From: Tribonema minus
Taxonomy: Eukaryota > Sar > Xanthophyceae > Tribonematales > Tribonemataceae
DNA length: 64,000 nucleotides
Direction: 5' to 3'
NCBI GenBank assembly: GCA_017506865.1
Contig: JAFCMP010000268.1
Span: forward strand, 682,001 to 746,000
Made by a program: the position numbers and the translations under genes. The notes beneath the pieces are model-generated. The model saw nothing but the letters and a program-made list of their open reading frames with translations. It made no database searches and had not been told where the DNA came from. Within the stretch, counting starts at the first letter, position 1. Each line of letters starts with the position of its first letter. This document shows positions 12,001 through 27,376 of the stretch, in pieces.

Positions 12001-15000
12001 CCATCTGCCGCATGTCGTCCACGGCGTCAGGGTCCTGCGAGTAGGGTTTGAAGTAGGGTTTGAAGTTGAGAAAAATGAGGGGCTTGTGGCGGTTTCAAGC
12101 TCGCGTGCCATCTGCGCCATCTGCCGCATGCCGTCCACGGCATCGGGGTCCTGCAGGTAGGGTTGAAGTAGGGTTTGAAGTAGAGTGGGAATGAGGGGGC
12201 GGGGGCTTGTATTAGTTTCAAACTCGCGTGCCATCAGTTGTATGTCGCCCGGGGCGTCGGTGTGCTGCAAGTAGGGTTTACGACAGGGTTCAAAGTAGGA
12301 TTGAAGTGAGGGACTTGTTGCACGTTCAAGCTCGCTTGCCATCTGCTGCATGTCGCTCAGGGCATCGGGGTGTGCTGCAAGCAGGGTCTGAAGTAGGGTT
12401 TGAAGTAGGTTTCAAGTGATGAACTTGTCGCTAAATCAAGCTCGCTCTGCCGCATGACGCTCAGGGAGCCGAGGTGCTGCAAGAAAGGTTTGCAGTAGGG
12501 TTTGTAGTAGAATTGGGAGGGGCTTGAGGTGGTTCAGAGCTCACGCGCCATCTTTCGCATAGGGCACCAGGGTGCTGAAAGCAGCGTTTGAGGTAGAGCT
12601 GAAACAGAGGCACGTTCTATACACACACCTGTCATATGCACACCTGGCCTCTCTCACAGGGGCACACTCGCTTGTGAACGCGCACAACATTGCCTGACAC
12701 ATGCGTATAACTAGAACCGCAAGGCACCACTGATGCGACAGTCAGTATGACGCAGCAACACCTTCCAGTGCATGTACCAATTTCAAGCGCACACACCCAG
12801 TGTAATCGCAGTGCGCGCATGCCATACATACATACACAAGCCCGTCGCACCACGCGCAGCGCCCTTTCCGAGCTTGCGGACTGCTTGTAAACAAGCAAAT
12901 GTGACTGGACCTCGTCAACTTCAACTTCAACTTCAAGTGCACACCTCAGCCGCGACGGCCCTCTCGCGCAGCACAAAGTCCTCGTGCAGCGCCCCCATGG
13001 CAGCCCCCTTGCGGCACTCCCAACTTCAACTGACATACCTCATCAACTTTAACTTAAACTTCAAGTGCGCACCTCCGCCGCGACGGCCCTCTCGCGCAGC
13101 ACAAAGTCCTCGTGCAGCGCCCCCATGGCCGCCCCCTTGCGGCACTCCCTCTCCAGCGCCGCCGCGGCCCCCCCTAGCATACCCCCCAGCCCCCCATACC
13201 CCCCCTGCTGAGCCGCTGCCCCCGCAATCTCCTGCAGGCACCGGCGCGCCGCCTCCGCCGCCGTCTTGAGTTCCGGCAGCTTGCACTGTGACTGCGTGGC
13301 AACGCGCTCCATCAGGAGACCGTCGAGCAGCGGCACTGCGCCTGCGTCGAAACAAAGTTCAAAGTTGCGGTGAGGGTAAGCTGCCCCTTGTCGAAGCATA
13401 CAGGCAGTGTCTTCGGTTGATTGATCGTTTGTCAAATGCTAGTTGTGCAGTCTCCTGCTTGAAGCGGCACAGCGCCTGCGTTGGGATACGGTTCAGGGTT
13501 GCGGCGAGGGGTTCGCTGCCCCTTGTCAAAACCGTACAGATTGTGTCTTCAGTTGAGAGATGGTCCTTCGAACGCTTCGTGTGCTGTCTCCTACTTGGTT
13601 GGTTGGACCCATCGATGAACAATCGGTCGCACGGCGCCTGCGGAGGCGAAGTGACACTTGAAGAATGGCTTCAACGTCACAGTGGTGACGTGCCTGGCGA
13701 CGCACCGCGCGGTCCGCGGGGAGGACGATGCCTGGACAGATCAGCATTTTTCATGATAAAAGACTGAAAGGCTCTGCTCAGCACCAGCCTCAGGCGTGCA
13801 TCATGGTCTCAAAGCATGAAAGGTCATCCAACACCTGACGCCGCTGCTGTCGGCAGCAGTTGCAGACCACTGCGCCTACGGGAAAACAAAGTAGAATTTG
13901 TATTGTTGCCGAGGCACGTACCCCCAGCGTCACTGCCCGTGGCGCCAGCCGCCGCCAATCCCGCACACATGGTGCCATTCCCAGCAGCAGCGGCAGCGCC
14001 ACCCGCAGCGCCGGCAGCAGCAGCTCCACCCCCATCAGCGGCAGCGGCGGCGGCGGGTGCTGCGCCGGCGCCAGTCGCGCCGCTGGCAAACTGTTTTAGA
14101 GACGCAGCGGAGGCATCTGTTGGAGCAGACAGGCTCTTGAGGAGGCGCACTGCACCGTCCTCCTCCAGACTGAGCATGTGCTCCGTGTCCGCCGAGCAAG
14201 TCCTGGTGGCGCTGCCGCCGGAGAGGGCTGCAGCGGCGGGGGAGGGGCAGAGGGGAAAAGGGGGGGGGGGGGTAACCGGTTTGGGGGGAAGGGGGGGGGG
14301 TAACGGAGCAGAAGGAGAGTCAGGCTGCAAGCTAGGAGCAGGCACGTCCAGGATCGGCATGAACAATGTGCATTAGGGCTGCGAGAAAGGTGCCAGGGCT
14401 TGCAGCAGATCGAGTGCGCCGCAGAGCAAACGCCGTACTTCAAAATTCTGCGTGTGCTTCAAACGGTGACAAGCCGCAGTGCTCACCGATGGTGACGCTC
14501 GCCAGCATGAGGGCGCGCATGGCGGGGAAGTTGAGGCGGCACGCGCGCAGCTGCTGATTGCCCTTTGTCACCAGGTACAGGCGCCACGCGGCGTGAAACA
14601 GCTCCAGCGGAAACACCGTGTCCTGCGCACGTTCAGAGTTGAAGGTGTGGAAAGGTCAATACTGACGCTCGAAGAGCAACAGCAGGTGTCCACACCCAGA
14701 GAATCAAGCAAGCGGAGGGCGTGTAACGAGCGTGGTTGAGCGCTGCTGCAGATGCCAAGCGTGTTGATAAACGGTGCTGTTGGTGACTGATGGCACCACG
14801 AGGCTCAATGTATGTATGCAGCAGTGCCCAGGAGCGGCGCAACCGACAGAGTGCTGTTCAGCGCGACCGGGCGCTGTATAGCAACATGCATGCATTTTGA
14901 GTCGTTCTGCAACGGGCAACGACTTCAAGAAAGTGTCATTTGAGCGGCACTTCAAAGGCAAGTGGCGTGCCTGCAACACTCAACGCGCCACGGCTGGAGG

Positions 15001-15704
15001 GCAGGAGGGCTATGCCAGGTACTGCATGAGATGCTGCACATGCCTACGAGGTGCGCTCATGCTGCGGCCGATCACAACAACATGAGGGGCCGTGCACTGT
15101 GACGCAGCCGTGTCAGCTCTCATGTCGAATGAAGCAGCAAACCGCGCGATGCAGTAACGTGGCCCATGTGGAATGTGGAACTTGCCTCTGCACCATTAGG
15201 GGGACGCTCCGACACCTTGTACTTGTCCGTCCACAGCTGCCTCGCCTCCTCGAACAGCACCTTGGTCAACACATAGGCCTCCTTCAGCTCCAGCACATCT
15301 TTGCGAGGGCCATCATCAGTTATCTCCTGCCAAAGCATCTCGGGACTAGACATCTGTGGTGGAGGACACACACACGTCGTGCCGCATATAGCACGTGAGG
15401 TCAACATGATGAAGTGAATGCCAGTTTGAAATAACTGGGGATACGCGCAGGATCAACGCGGCAGATTGCACAAGGGCGGCTGCTGGCGGTTGCCAATCCC
15501 AACAGTCCCTTCGCTGATGATTGGAAGCGCAGAACGGGACAGAGGCTGTGGCATGCTCACATGAAGTACGAACTGCTTGACGAGAGGGACTTCCTCGGGA
15601 GCTAGCAGCAGGCGCGACAAGGCTTCCCGCTTCTTCCTGTTCCAGGAGAGGCCGAAGTTGGCTTTGAAGGCCGACACGGCCTGCGAGAGCCTCTGGGCAT
15701 CCAT
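1..15704 (-). CDS. RBR: Retinoblastoma-related (RBR) pocket protein, 18 exons seen, 3' end off the left edge
   Basis: This is a nuclear cell-cycle repressor of the Rb family, which binds E2F/DP factors and is controlled by CDK phosphorylation. Exons in gene order: 15561-15704 (ATG at 15704), 15216-15353, 14487-14622, 13922-14227, 13073-13341, 11543-12034, 10976-11194, 10127-10336, 9537-9605, 8323-8403, 7017-7176, 5932-6126, 4978-5198, 3636-3704, 2871-3164, 2234-2317, 1427-1687, and a last one starting at 726. All junctions are GT-AG and phases match; exons 1-17 total exactly 1116 codons. The Rb N-terminal domain is seen as LFHAAWRLYLVTKGNQQ in exon 3. Pocket A is in exons 8-11 (SSDYTRCVLACCLE, then RTEELLNTLVWQHGS). 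Pocket B is in exons 13-15 (GRHLDQ joined to MILCATYGVCKMN). The C-terminal motif FYNECFVPALK is in exon 16 and SPK is in exon 17. Exon 18 (GNVYFCSVSRRQ) resembles the NVYxSPLR motif of plant RBRs. Exon 6 is Q-rich with several SP sites. Exon 15 holds a CAG-repeat polyQ. The protein is slightly longer than usual because of low-complexity inserts. Confidence 0.9.
2717..2795 (-). repeat. Partial copy of the 3' edge of RBR exon 15
   Basis: This stretch repeats the sequence around the exon 15 donor (2871-2935), including the SPLG-coding and MFTRVPL-coding segments, about 150 bp into the intron. It has diverged at many positions. Intronic TTAGGG-like repeats precede it at 2675-2700. Confidence 0.7.
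3449..3640. repeat. Two ~97-bp tandem copies in the RBR intron next to exon 14
   Basis: The copies start near 3449 and 3546. Both contain the sequence gcaagcgtcggc and both end in TTGAAGTT-type motifs. The second copy runs into the 3' edge of exon 14 (donor at 3635). They look like intron-internal duplication products. Confidence 0.8.
4510..4977 (-). repeat. Three decaying copies of the 3' edge of RBR exon 13
   Basis: Sequences encoding ARLCLAGLGLS-like peptides followed by a GTGACGCT donor lie at about 4523, 4729 and 4864, downstream of the real edge at 4978. They are separated by degenerate CCCTAA (coding strand) repeats. Spacings are about 114, 135 and 206 bp, and divergence grows with distance from the real exon. 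Confidence 0.85.
6220..6890. repeat. ATTCATG-rich minisatellite, about six units of 120-128 bp, in an RBR intron
   Basis: Each unit has a GC-rich half (agcgctcggagagcgccg) and a half rich in ATTCATGCATGAATTC-type palindromes. Matching points lie near 6450, 6569, 6697 and 6825, with older copies near 6216 and 6345. The array sits in the intron between exons 11 and 12. Confidence 0.85.
6900..7016 (-). repeat. Copy of the 3' edge of RBR exon 11
   Basis: The stretch 6901-6960 repeats 7017-7077, which encodes ALTLDLDTDAP followed by the donor. The offset is about 116 bp and the copy is well conserved, so it looks recent. Confidence 0.85.
7265..7590 (-). repeat. Four copies of the 5' edge of RBR exon 11
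   Basis: The acceptor and first codons of exon 11 (right end 7176, encoding ARTEELLNTLVWQ) recur near 7318, 7415, 7523 and 7580. The first two retain the LNTLVWQHGS-coding segment and the last keeps only the splice-site region. Spacer DNA carries GTATGTA-type repeats. Confidence 0.85.
10651..10975 (-). repeat. Two copies of the 3' edge of RBR exon 7
   Basis: The end of exon 7 plus its GTATGTATAGG donor (boundary 10976) recurs about 160 and 320 bp downstream, at about 10814 and 10655. The copies still read like RCWALAAHEAA followed by a donor. Confidence 0.85.
12035..12580 (-). repeat. Five copies of the 5' edge of RBR exon 6
   Basis: The acceptor and the DPDAVDDMRQMAQMAREL-coding start of exon 6 (right end 12034) recur near 12155, 12270, 12375, 12475 and 12575. 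Spacing is about 100-122 bp, with progressive decay away from the exon. The intervening DNA carries GTAGGGTTTGAAGT motifs. Confidence 0.9.
12940..13072 (-). repeat. Copy of the 3' edge of RBR exon 5
   Basis: The end of exon 5 (MGALHEDFVLRERAVAAE-coding) plus its GTGxGCACTTGAAGTT donor recurs about 126 bp downstream, nearly identical. Matching 5'-edge copies of the same exon lie at about 13455-13570 and 13625-13645. Both ends of exon 5 are therefore duplicated outward. Confidence 0.9.
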
Positions 15705-16120
15705 CACCGCGTGTGTGTGTGTGATTCAAAAAACACTGGATCTTCGGCGCCAAATATCGCAGTGCTCCTCTGACATTTCTTGCAGCGCTGCCTGCGTGCT
15801 GCTGGATTGGACTGCTGCTAGAGAGAGGTGAACTGGTGCTGCATTAGCAGATTACAGACATCGAAATATCTGGGGCACCCATCACAATCGAGTTGCACAG
15901 CGTGGGGCACAACACATTTGGCGCTCTGTTGATGTTGGTGCAGGAGGTTTGACGTCACGTCCGCTCTCACGCAACATTGCCACACGTGGGGTCGACCCTC
16001 TCTAGTGGCATGCTTTCTCCAAGAGGGCTACCAGTGCCTATGCTTTGAATAAACGTTTGAACGTGCAAGTCACGCCTGCAGCGCCCCGGCCTACAGGGTA
16101 CCCACAGCGAGGGAGCACGC
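15705..16120. promoter_or_regulatory. Divergent intergenic region between RBR and the MTHFR-like gene
   Basis: The RBR ATG (15704, minus) and the MTHFR-like ATG (16121, plus) point away from each other across 416 bp. The region must hold both 5' UTRs and promoters. I see a short GT dinucleotide run at 15711-15722 but no clear TATA box or other recognised element. Confidence 0.5.
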
Positions 16121-19100
16121 ATGACTCGACTGCGGCATCCCATGCTGCTAAGCACTGTCTTTGTGGCCCGCCGGTGCCTGGCGACGGCGGCCAAAGTGGA
16201 CACCCTGTTCCACTCCAGCCTCTCATCATCGCGCCTTCCGCTGACGCTGGAGCGTAGCGTCGGCGCGGCTCACGGCAAAGATGCAGCAATCTGGCGCACC
16301 CGTGCATTCGGCGCCTCCGTCTTCCCTGACCTGCCGCCAGTGCAGGCGCTGCGCACTTGGCGCGACGCCATGGCCATTGCGAAAGAGGCGTTCAGAGGCT
16401 CCTCTGAGCCCTTGCATTGGAGGGAGGAGTATGCGGATGGGGGGTGGCTAGTGCGCTCAGTCGCTGTGCAGCTGATGGGAGAGCAAGGCGTCAGGTGGGG
16501 ACACAGGCTGAATACATCATAGGGTAGAATGCGTCATGATGTCTGATATGGCTGTTGTCGTTTGCTGCGGATCAAATGTCATTGCTACCTTCGTTGCGCT
16601 CACGAAGTCGGGTGCGAGCAGGCCAGATGTGTCATGGACTGAAGGCATCACGATGTCGATGCTAATGCGTGTCACCGGTAGCATCATTGACTGCATGCTC
16701 TTTGTATGAGAGCAGTCAGTGCCATGCAGCGCAATGTTTGACACCGACGCGTGGTGACCGTCGAGGGCAAGTCAAATGCATCTGTCACCTCATGCGGACT
16801 GCATGCAAGCGTCACAATGGCCCATGTGCCCAAGTCAGCCAATGTGCAGTATGTGTCTACGACAGTCCAAAGGACCAGTGCCGTCAATGTATGGTGACAC
16901 TTGACGTGAATGCACAGGGAAATCCAACAGTACGTCCACCATCACCACGAGTTCACATATCTCTGAAACCTTGCTTGAGCACATGTATGCTTTACTGATG
17001 CCCCGAGTGCCTGGTTGGGGCTTGCATTGCCAACACAATGCTGCCACTGTTGCAGGGCAAGATTGGCAGCCGCTGCAGGGGTCGATGTTCATGGGTGCAG
17101 GGTCCCTGGACGGTCTCAGCCTGATGCAATTCTCATAGTAAGTACCCTACTCTCACTGATGTACACATGGTGGCGTTAAATTGTTCATAGAACGTACGGG
17201 GTATGCCAAATTCAAGCCACGTATCAAACAGGTGTCACTTGCACACATGTAGCAGCAGACTGGCAAAATGCGCACCATCATTGGCGACAGAATGGGAGGT
17301 GCCACCTACTATGTCAGCATAGCTGGCATATTACCAAAAGCCGAGGGTTTCTGCATACTCCAGGTTGTGTATTCGTTCCAGTAGTAGAATGTGTGTTGCA
17401 TGCACAAAGCCAGGTGCGCATGCACAGCACACCATGCGTCTTGCCAACAGCGCATGATGCTTGAGGTAATGGGCATACTGGTCCCCTTGCTCCGCCTGAG
17501 CTCGCCTCCAACTATCTCGCCATATCTTGCCTTCAGTCAATTGCAGAACTTGCACAATGCGTTGTTTCCACGTATGACGCAGGTGTCTGGGTCCCATCCG
17601 CTGCGTTCCTTTCCATTTTTGGCGCGCATTGATTCCTTGGATGCTCTCAGGTGGGTTTGGTAAACTCATGAGGGGGTATGTATGTATTCGGGACGCTCCC
17701 CCCCCTTGCCTCACAGTGCCACCGTGTCAACCTTGTTGGAACAGATCAGTCGGCATGCGGTTGCAGTTGCAGCTCTGTCTGTGATTATGCACACACCCGA
17801 CGAGTGACATCACACCATGTTACAGTTACACTTTTGCTCAAACTTACATGACAGCAGATGCTTGAGCATCACCATCGTTGCCTGCGCTCTGTCTACACAA
17901 TTCGCCATCGCCCACTTTCTGAGGCATGTGCCAGCATTGCTTCGACCATTTTCAATGTCTTGCGAGCACTGTTGTTGCGCTGGTGGTCTCTTGGCATGCT
18001 TCAATGTTTTGGTCTACCACACACTGCCGCGTATATCCAAAACGCGGCGCTCTTGGGCATGCTGCACGCTTTAATGAGGTCGAAACGAATAGGCAAATGG
18101 GATCAAGCCAGACCGGCGTTCACCGCAGCGCTCAGTTAGGGTTAGGATGAGGGTTAACATTAGGGGTTAGGGTTAGGGCTAGGGTTAAGGTTAGGGTTAG
18201 GGTTAGGCCACTGGTGCATACACCACACCTTATCGCAGCCCTTACTTGCAAGACGCCCATATATAGTTGGCATGCTCAACTTCAAGTTGAACTTCTGCCT
18301 TCACGAGTGCAGGCTTGCGTGCGACATGCGCGCCAGCGGAGCGCTGCCGAGTGCGCTGTCGCTCTGGGCCGTGGCCAACCCCATGGCGCGTGACACTGAC
18401 GCCGAGCTGCACAGGTGAGGTGATGCTCAATGCTCAACAGCAGAGAGTCTGTGACATACTTCAACACTGAAGAAGGTTCCGCTCTCATCACACTCTTGAG
18501 ATCAGGCATTCAAGAAGGCGCAGGTAATGCAACGCAGAGGCAATGCGCATGCTCACCGCACGTTTGGCGATGCTTCTATGACGTACTTCGACAGAGAACC
18601 CAAGAAGCCTCGCTCACACATTTCTCACTGACCTCGGACATTGAAGACGGCGCAGCTGATGCGGCCAGCGCTCAGCACACACTACTTGCAATGATGTGCC
18701 TCAACATTGAGCAAGGCCCAGTCACAGGACATGACTTTGTCAACATCGAAGCAGACCCACCTCTCACACATGCATGGCATTCATTCATTCTTCAGTACAG
18801 CTAAACAATTCATGTACGCAACGGCCAGAAGCGAAGTGAGTCAGAGCGCTTGCGACGCACTGTGAAGCCTGCCTGTGTTGCCACGTCTCGGCCCAAGACC
18901 GCTTCCAAACGTGCATGCAGTGGCACGCGTGTGACATTGTGCACTTGACTCTCAGGCAGTCGCTCTACCGAGTGCTTTCTTGCAGCACACCGGTGAATTC
19001 CTCTCAAAACATGCCCACTATCCAGTGTCCATACAAGTCTGACGTACCCCCGTATGACAGTGTCCATGCGAGTCTGACGTACCCCCGTCTTAATGCGTGC

Positions 19101-19528
19101 GTCCTGATCACAGGACGGAGCAGAAAATTGCCGCGGGGGCGGACACGATCATCACGCAACCCCCCCTGATGTGGCCGCGCTTCCAGACGTTTCTGCGCGG
19201 CGCGCGCCGCCGCGGCATCACCGACGCCGCACGCCTCATCATCGGCGTGCCTATAATCACCTCACCGCTCGACGAACGCATATGGCGGCGGCTGTGTGGC
19301 CTGCCCGCAGAGCCGCACGATGCGACGCGTGCGCTACTACCCCCCGCAGACGGGGGGGGGAGTGGGGGGTGGGGGGTGGGGGGGGGCGCGGGGGGGGTGT
19401 TGAGGGCGCTTGAAGGGGAGGGGGGAGTGGGGGGGGCGCACGTGATGGCGCTGTCTGCGGGCGCGCGCAGAGCGGCTGTGGGTGTTGTTACCACATATAT
19501 GGAAGAGAGCAGCGCACGCTTGAAGTAG
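16121..19528 (+). CDS. Methylenetetrahydrofolate reductase-like protein with probable organelle presequence; middle exon(s) unresolved
   Basis: Exons with matching phase are 16121-16494, 17056-17137, 18313-18414 and 19114-19528. At least one exon between 17138 and 18312 is missing from this model, because phase 0 cannot join directly to the phase-2 acceptor at 18313. The joined reading LWAVANPMARDTDAELH then KIAAGADTIITQPPL, then LIIGVPIITSP, matches the C-terminal half of the MTHFR TIM barrel (AVNP..., AGADFxxTQ, G(V/I)xP). That family reduces 5,10-methylene-tetrahydrofolate using FAD. The first exon begins MTRLRHPMLLSTVFVARRC, a basic, hydroxylated, acid-poor start typical of mitochondrial or plastid targeting. 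The last exon carries a G-rich low-complexity insert and may stop at 19528 or splice on. The protein looks like the short bacterial/organellar MTHFR-like group rather than the long eukaryotic enzyme; that is inference. Confidence 0.65.
18125..18215 (+). repeat. Interstitial TTAGGG cluster in an MTHFR-like intron
   Basis: About a dozen TTAGGG-type units, partly degenerate (TTAGGAT, TTAACATTAGGG), lie about 100 bp upstream of the 18313 acceptor. Confidence 0.9.
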
Positions 19529-20124
19529 TAGTTGAAGTTGATGTTTTTCTTTTAGTTCAGCTGTGTCCCGCGCGCTCAGCAGCTTGGTACAGGCGGGTTC
19601 ATGAGCGCGTAGAGTGCTACACGCCCTTCTTGGAGGGAGTGCTTGTCAGAGCAGGCCTGGAGTTTACCTGCCCATGGTCAGTCCGATGAGTGCATGCACC
19701 AGTCTCATGATAAAACACAAGCCCCCACCAATATTCATGATACCCGCGTGTGGTTCACCAATCTGTCGCACGTCAAACCATGAAGCCCTTTGTTTGCTTC
19801 CGTCGTAACGTTTGTAACTGCCGATGAGAGCTTCCGTGGAATCCTTTTCATAAATGCAGCCGTGGGCCTCATCTGTTGGAATTGCGAAAGCCAGACTGCA
19901 GCTTCGAGCTGCAGTAGCGGTGATGGTGCTGACAGCCATCGGCAGCACCACCGGTACTTCGACCTCAGTTTGGGCCGAGCCGAGCCCGTAGCTTTGTGTA
20001 CCATACTTCTAGCTCCATAGAGCGACGCCTCCCTGTAATCTAGCCAACGCTAAACTAAAGCGCGGCACCAACACGAGAAACTGCAGCCACAGCCGACGCT
20101 TCTGCGGCAGCAGCAAGCCCAATA
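19529..20124. other. Intergenic stretch between the MTHFR-like and PP2C genes
   Basis: No confident gene is seen. It opens with TTGAAGTTGATG motifs and then turns AT-richer. A minus-strand open stretch near 19700-19950 faintly resembles the start of a p24/GOLD domain, but nothing supports a full gene. Confidence 0.4.
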
Positions 20125-20943
20125 ATGTCTGCTCCGGCCCTGGCGCCAAGGCGGCCATCCTGCAAAAGCCCGAGCTCGCCGCGAAGCGCGATGGCCGCGA
20201 CGCCAACACCAGTCATCGGCAGTGCACAGACAGACTACGCCATATGTGCAGCCAAGACCAGCTACACCGCTCGTGCTCGGACCAGTCTCATCAAGAGAAC
20301 CTCGTCACCCAGTTTCTCGGGAGACACCCTGCAACTGCCGACGGAGTGCGGAGGCCTGCCTTTGAGCAGCAGGTCCACGCCTCGGGCCTCGGCAGTCGCG
20401 GCAGACGCTGTCGCCGCAGCGTCCACGCCGCAAGAGGACAGGGTCAGCAGCGGCAGGACACTAGAGCCCGTGCGGAGAGCCTCGGAGCAGCTGCCGAGTG
20501 TGCAGGGCCCCCTGCCGGGACATCCCGGCGTGCCGCAGCAGCAGGCGATCCTGCAGCTGCAGCAGCAGCAGCAGCAGCAGCTGCAGCTGCAGCAGCAGCG
20601 GCGCAGGTCGCGCACCGAGTCGCTGCACCGCAGCAGCACCGCCCTCAAGGCGACAACGCTCGCGCTGACCGCGCCGCCGCCGGCATCCGCCGACCCGCAG
20701 CGCCGCCGCCACACCTACGTCGGCAAGGTCGGCAGGCCCGCCGCCGCCGCGGCAGCGGATGCTCAGCAGCAGTCGCCCCCCGCCAGCGAGAGGGGGGGGA
20801 GTGATGCGATGGCAACGCTCAGGGTGCTGAGCGATGAGGAGCAGCGGCTGGAGAAGGTGGAGGGGAGGGCGGCGGGGGGGTGCCGGCTGACGGGCATCAA
20901 GGACGGGTGCCAGCGCTGGCGCTGCCAGGCACGTCGCTGTTGA
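20125..20943 (+). CDS. Probable N-terminal exon of the PP2C gene, low-complexity
   Basis: This is an open reading stretch from ATG 20125, rich in Ser, Pro, Ala and Gln, with a Q-tract near 20560-20600 and basic RRRS/RRRH patches. It has no recognised domain and reads like a disordered regulatory tail. In another frame at 20890-20960 there is LPGTSLLKYGVV, which resembles the sequence just before the PP2C core (xLxYGVxS). The true exon may shift frame or splice in the G-rich stretch before it. The link to the phosphatase exons at 22878 rests on orientation and spacing only. Another exon carrying the usual NQD start of the catalytic core must lie between; I could not place it. Confidence 0.45.
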   Translation: MSAPALAPRRPSCKSPSSPRSAMAATPTPVIGSAQTDYAICAAKTSYTARARTSLIKRTSSPSFSGDTLQLPTECGGLPLSSRSTPRASAVAADAVAAASTPQEDRVSSGRTLEPVRRASEQLPSVQGPLPGHPGVPQQQAILQLQQQQQQQLQLQQQRRRSRTESLHRSSTALKATTLALTAPPPASADPQRRRHTYVGKVGRPAAAAAADAQQQSPPASERGGSDAMATLRVLSDEEQRLEKVEGRAAGGCRLTGIKDGCQRWRCQARRC

Positions 20944-22877
20944 AGTATGGGGTTGTGAACTGTAACTTGAGGTTTTGAGGTGATGCAGCGGGCGGCTGCG
21001 GCTTTGCGTGCATGCAAGTGAGCGTTCAAGCAGCCGTGACGTATGTGAGCCAGGGCATTCACTAGCTGCCATGCGCCATTCCAACTACAGCTTGAAGTAT
21101 CATTTGAAGTTGGATGGGTCGTGACAGACGATGGTTATCAGCATTCTGCCACTGCCTCAGGTCTCAGTGAAAGTACAGCAGTACAGGCAGCGATATGTCG
21201 AGTAACAGCAACATGCTGCAGCAAGTGTGCTCCCAAGTCAGAACTCCCTCGCAGTTGTCGCGAAAAGCACATTCTTGCAAGTATGTGACAAGACACGTGA
21301 CGAAACACAGCGTCATGGTGCGCTGTGTCATGGTCACTCTCAGTCCAGAAATGTCTCCAACTCAATCTTCCGTGCGACCACCGCAGCCATTTAGAATTAG
21401 AAGCAGTTTATTTGGGGAAGGGATATGCAGGCTGTCCATCACGCTTAGACATGTGAGCCACTTCTTACCTTCACTAGCTCGAAAACATGGCCTGCATCTA
21501 CATGTACATGAGGGAGTACTTTTGCTATTTGAGCCTCTGCCATATATTACGTTGAAGTCACTACCAGCGTCGTGGGGTTAAGGTTGTGGAGTTCGTTAAT
21601 GTTGCGCGCGCTTCTGTTTGCAGGATTGAGGGGTTGCCAGCGTCTGCTGCATGTAGTTCGCCAACATAGCGGGGGCGCTTCTGTTTCAAAGGTTAAGGGG
21701 CCGCAGCAGATGCGCATGTTTTGCTCTGAGGGACGTTACCTATGTACAGTTTCACGTCAGCACAGTACAGTACAGGCACAGTACACATCAGGAGCGTTGT
21801 GCGCCAGCAAAATGTTCACGCAGCGTCAACACTGTTTTTGCCACCTAGGCGAGAGCCAATGACCTCACAACACACAACGACACCAAGTTCGATATATCAA
21901 GTGAACAGCAGCTGGCGCCCTCAGAATGTATGCGCACACAAGAGCGGTGTTGTGTCAACATGCATGCGTCGTACCTTTGCACTGTCACACGTCAACAAAA
22001 TACCAAAACGGTCGCGCAGCGAGTGCATGGTGCATTGTTTCTGCGCCAACGGTCTGAATCTGCAGCGTCAGTACTTGTTGGGCATTTTGCGCAAGCTAGC
22101 GGCCTCACACAGCACTATCACGCCTTCTCGCACATCCAAGTAGGGCTCTCGCCACTGAGGCGCTTGCGCACACAAGCGGCACTATTTAGGGCTCAGCTGG
22201 GGTCAGAACCATTCATCGCTGGACATCAGTGCCGCCCCTGCACCATTGCATGCAGTCCATGATTCCGTTGCTCGTGATGGCAAAGGCCCCCGACGGCAAG
22301 GCCAGCAGCACGGCTCAACATAGCAGCGGGTGCAGCACAGCTCAACATATCAGCGGGGGCGCGCGACCATGACATGAATTACAAAATTGTGCCTACACCT
22401 AGAAGTATGCCAACACCTAGACTGCCAGTGTACGCAATGCTCGACACTGCCCCCTACCCCCCCCTGCCCCCCGCTTGCGCGCACAAGCGGCGCTGCTTGG
22501 GGCTGCGGCTGGTGTTTGGCCAATTATCGCTGGACGTCAGTGCTGCCCCTGCACCGTAGCATGCAGTGCGTGCATGCACTGATTCCGTTGCTTATGATGG
22601 GCAACGTCCCCACCGCCAAGGCCAGCCGCGCGGCTCAACATAGCAGCGGGTGCGACCAAACCTGCCGTAAACCACATGCAGAAGTATGCTTTTAAGAACC
22701 CAACGATTCAAAGTATGGCTTGATACTGTGTCGCCCCCCCATCCCGCCCCCTCATCCCTCCCCTTCTCCCCCCCCCCCCCCCAGTCTCACGCTGCCTCTC
22801 CCCGCTGACCCCCCCACTGACGCCCCCTCCCCCCACCCCCCCACCCCCCTTCCACCTCCACAACGCTCAACCCACAG
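20944..22877. repeat. Presumed PP2C intron with two ~180-bp direct repeats
   Basis: The stretch 22160-22335 is repeated at 22471-22652, sharing cgctggac, gtgc and the block ctcaacatagcagcggg. A smaller duplication of about 70 bp lies at 21600-21705 (gcgcttctgttt twice). No coding exon was recognised here, though one short exon is expected. Confidence 0.55.

Positions 22878-27376
<4,499 letters not shown>

Noticed and set aside
13816-14376. 186-residue plus-strand Ala/Pro-rich protein
   Set aside because: It is antisense to RBR exon 4, which is phase-consistent with its neighbours on the minus strand.
19664-20209. Minus-strand p24/GOLD-like protein start
   Set aside because: There is a faint resemblance (FAIPTDEAHGCIYEK), but there is too little room before the MTHFR-like gene for the rest of the domain and transmembrane tail, and it overlaps the PP2C 5' end.
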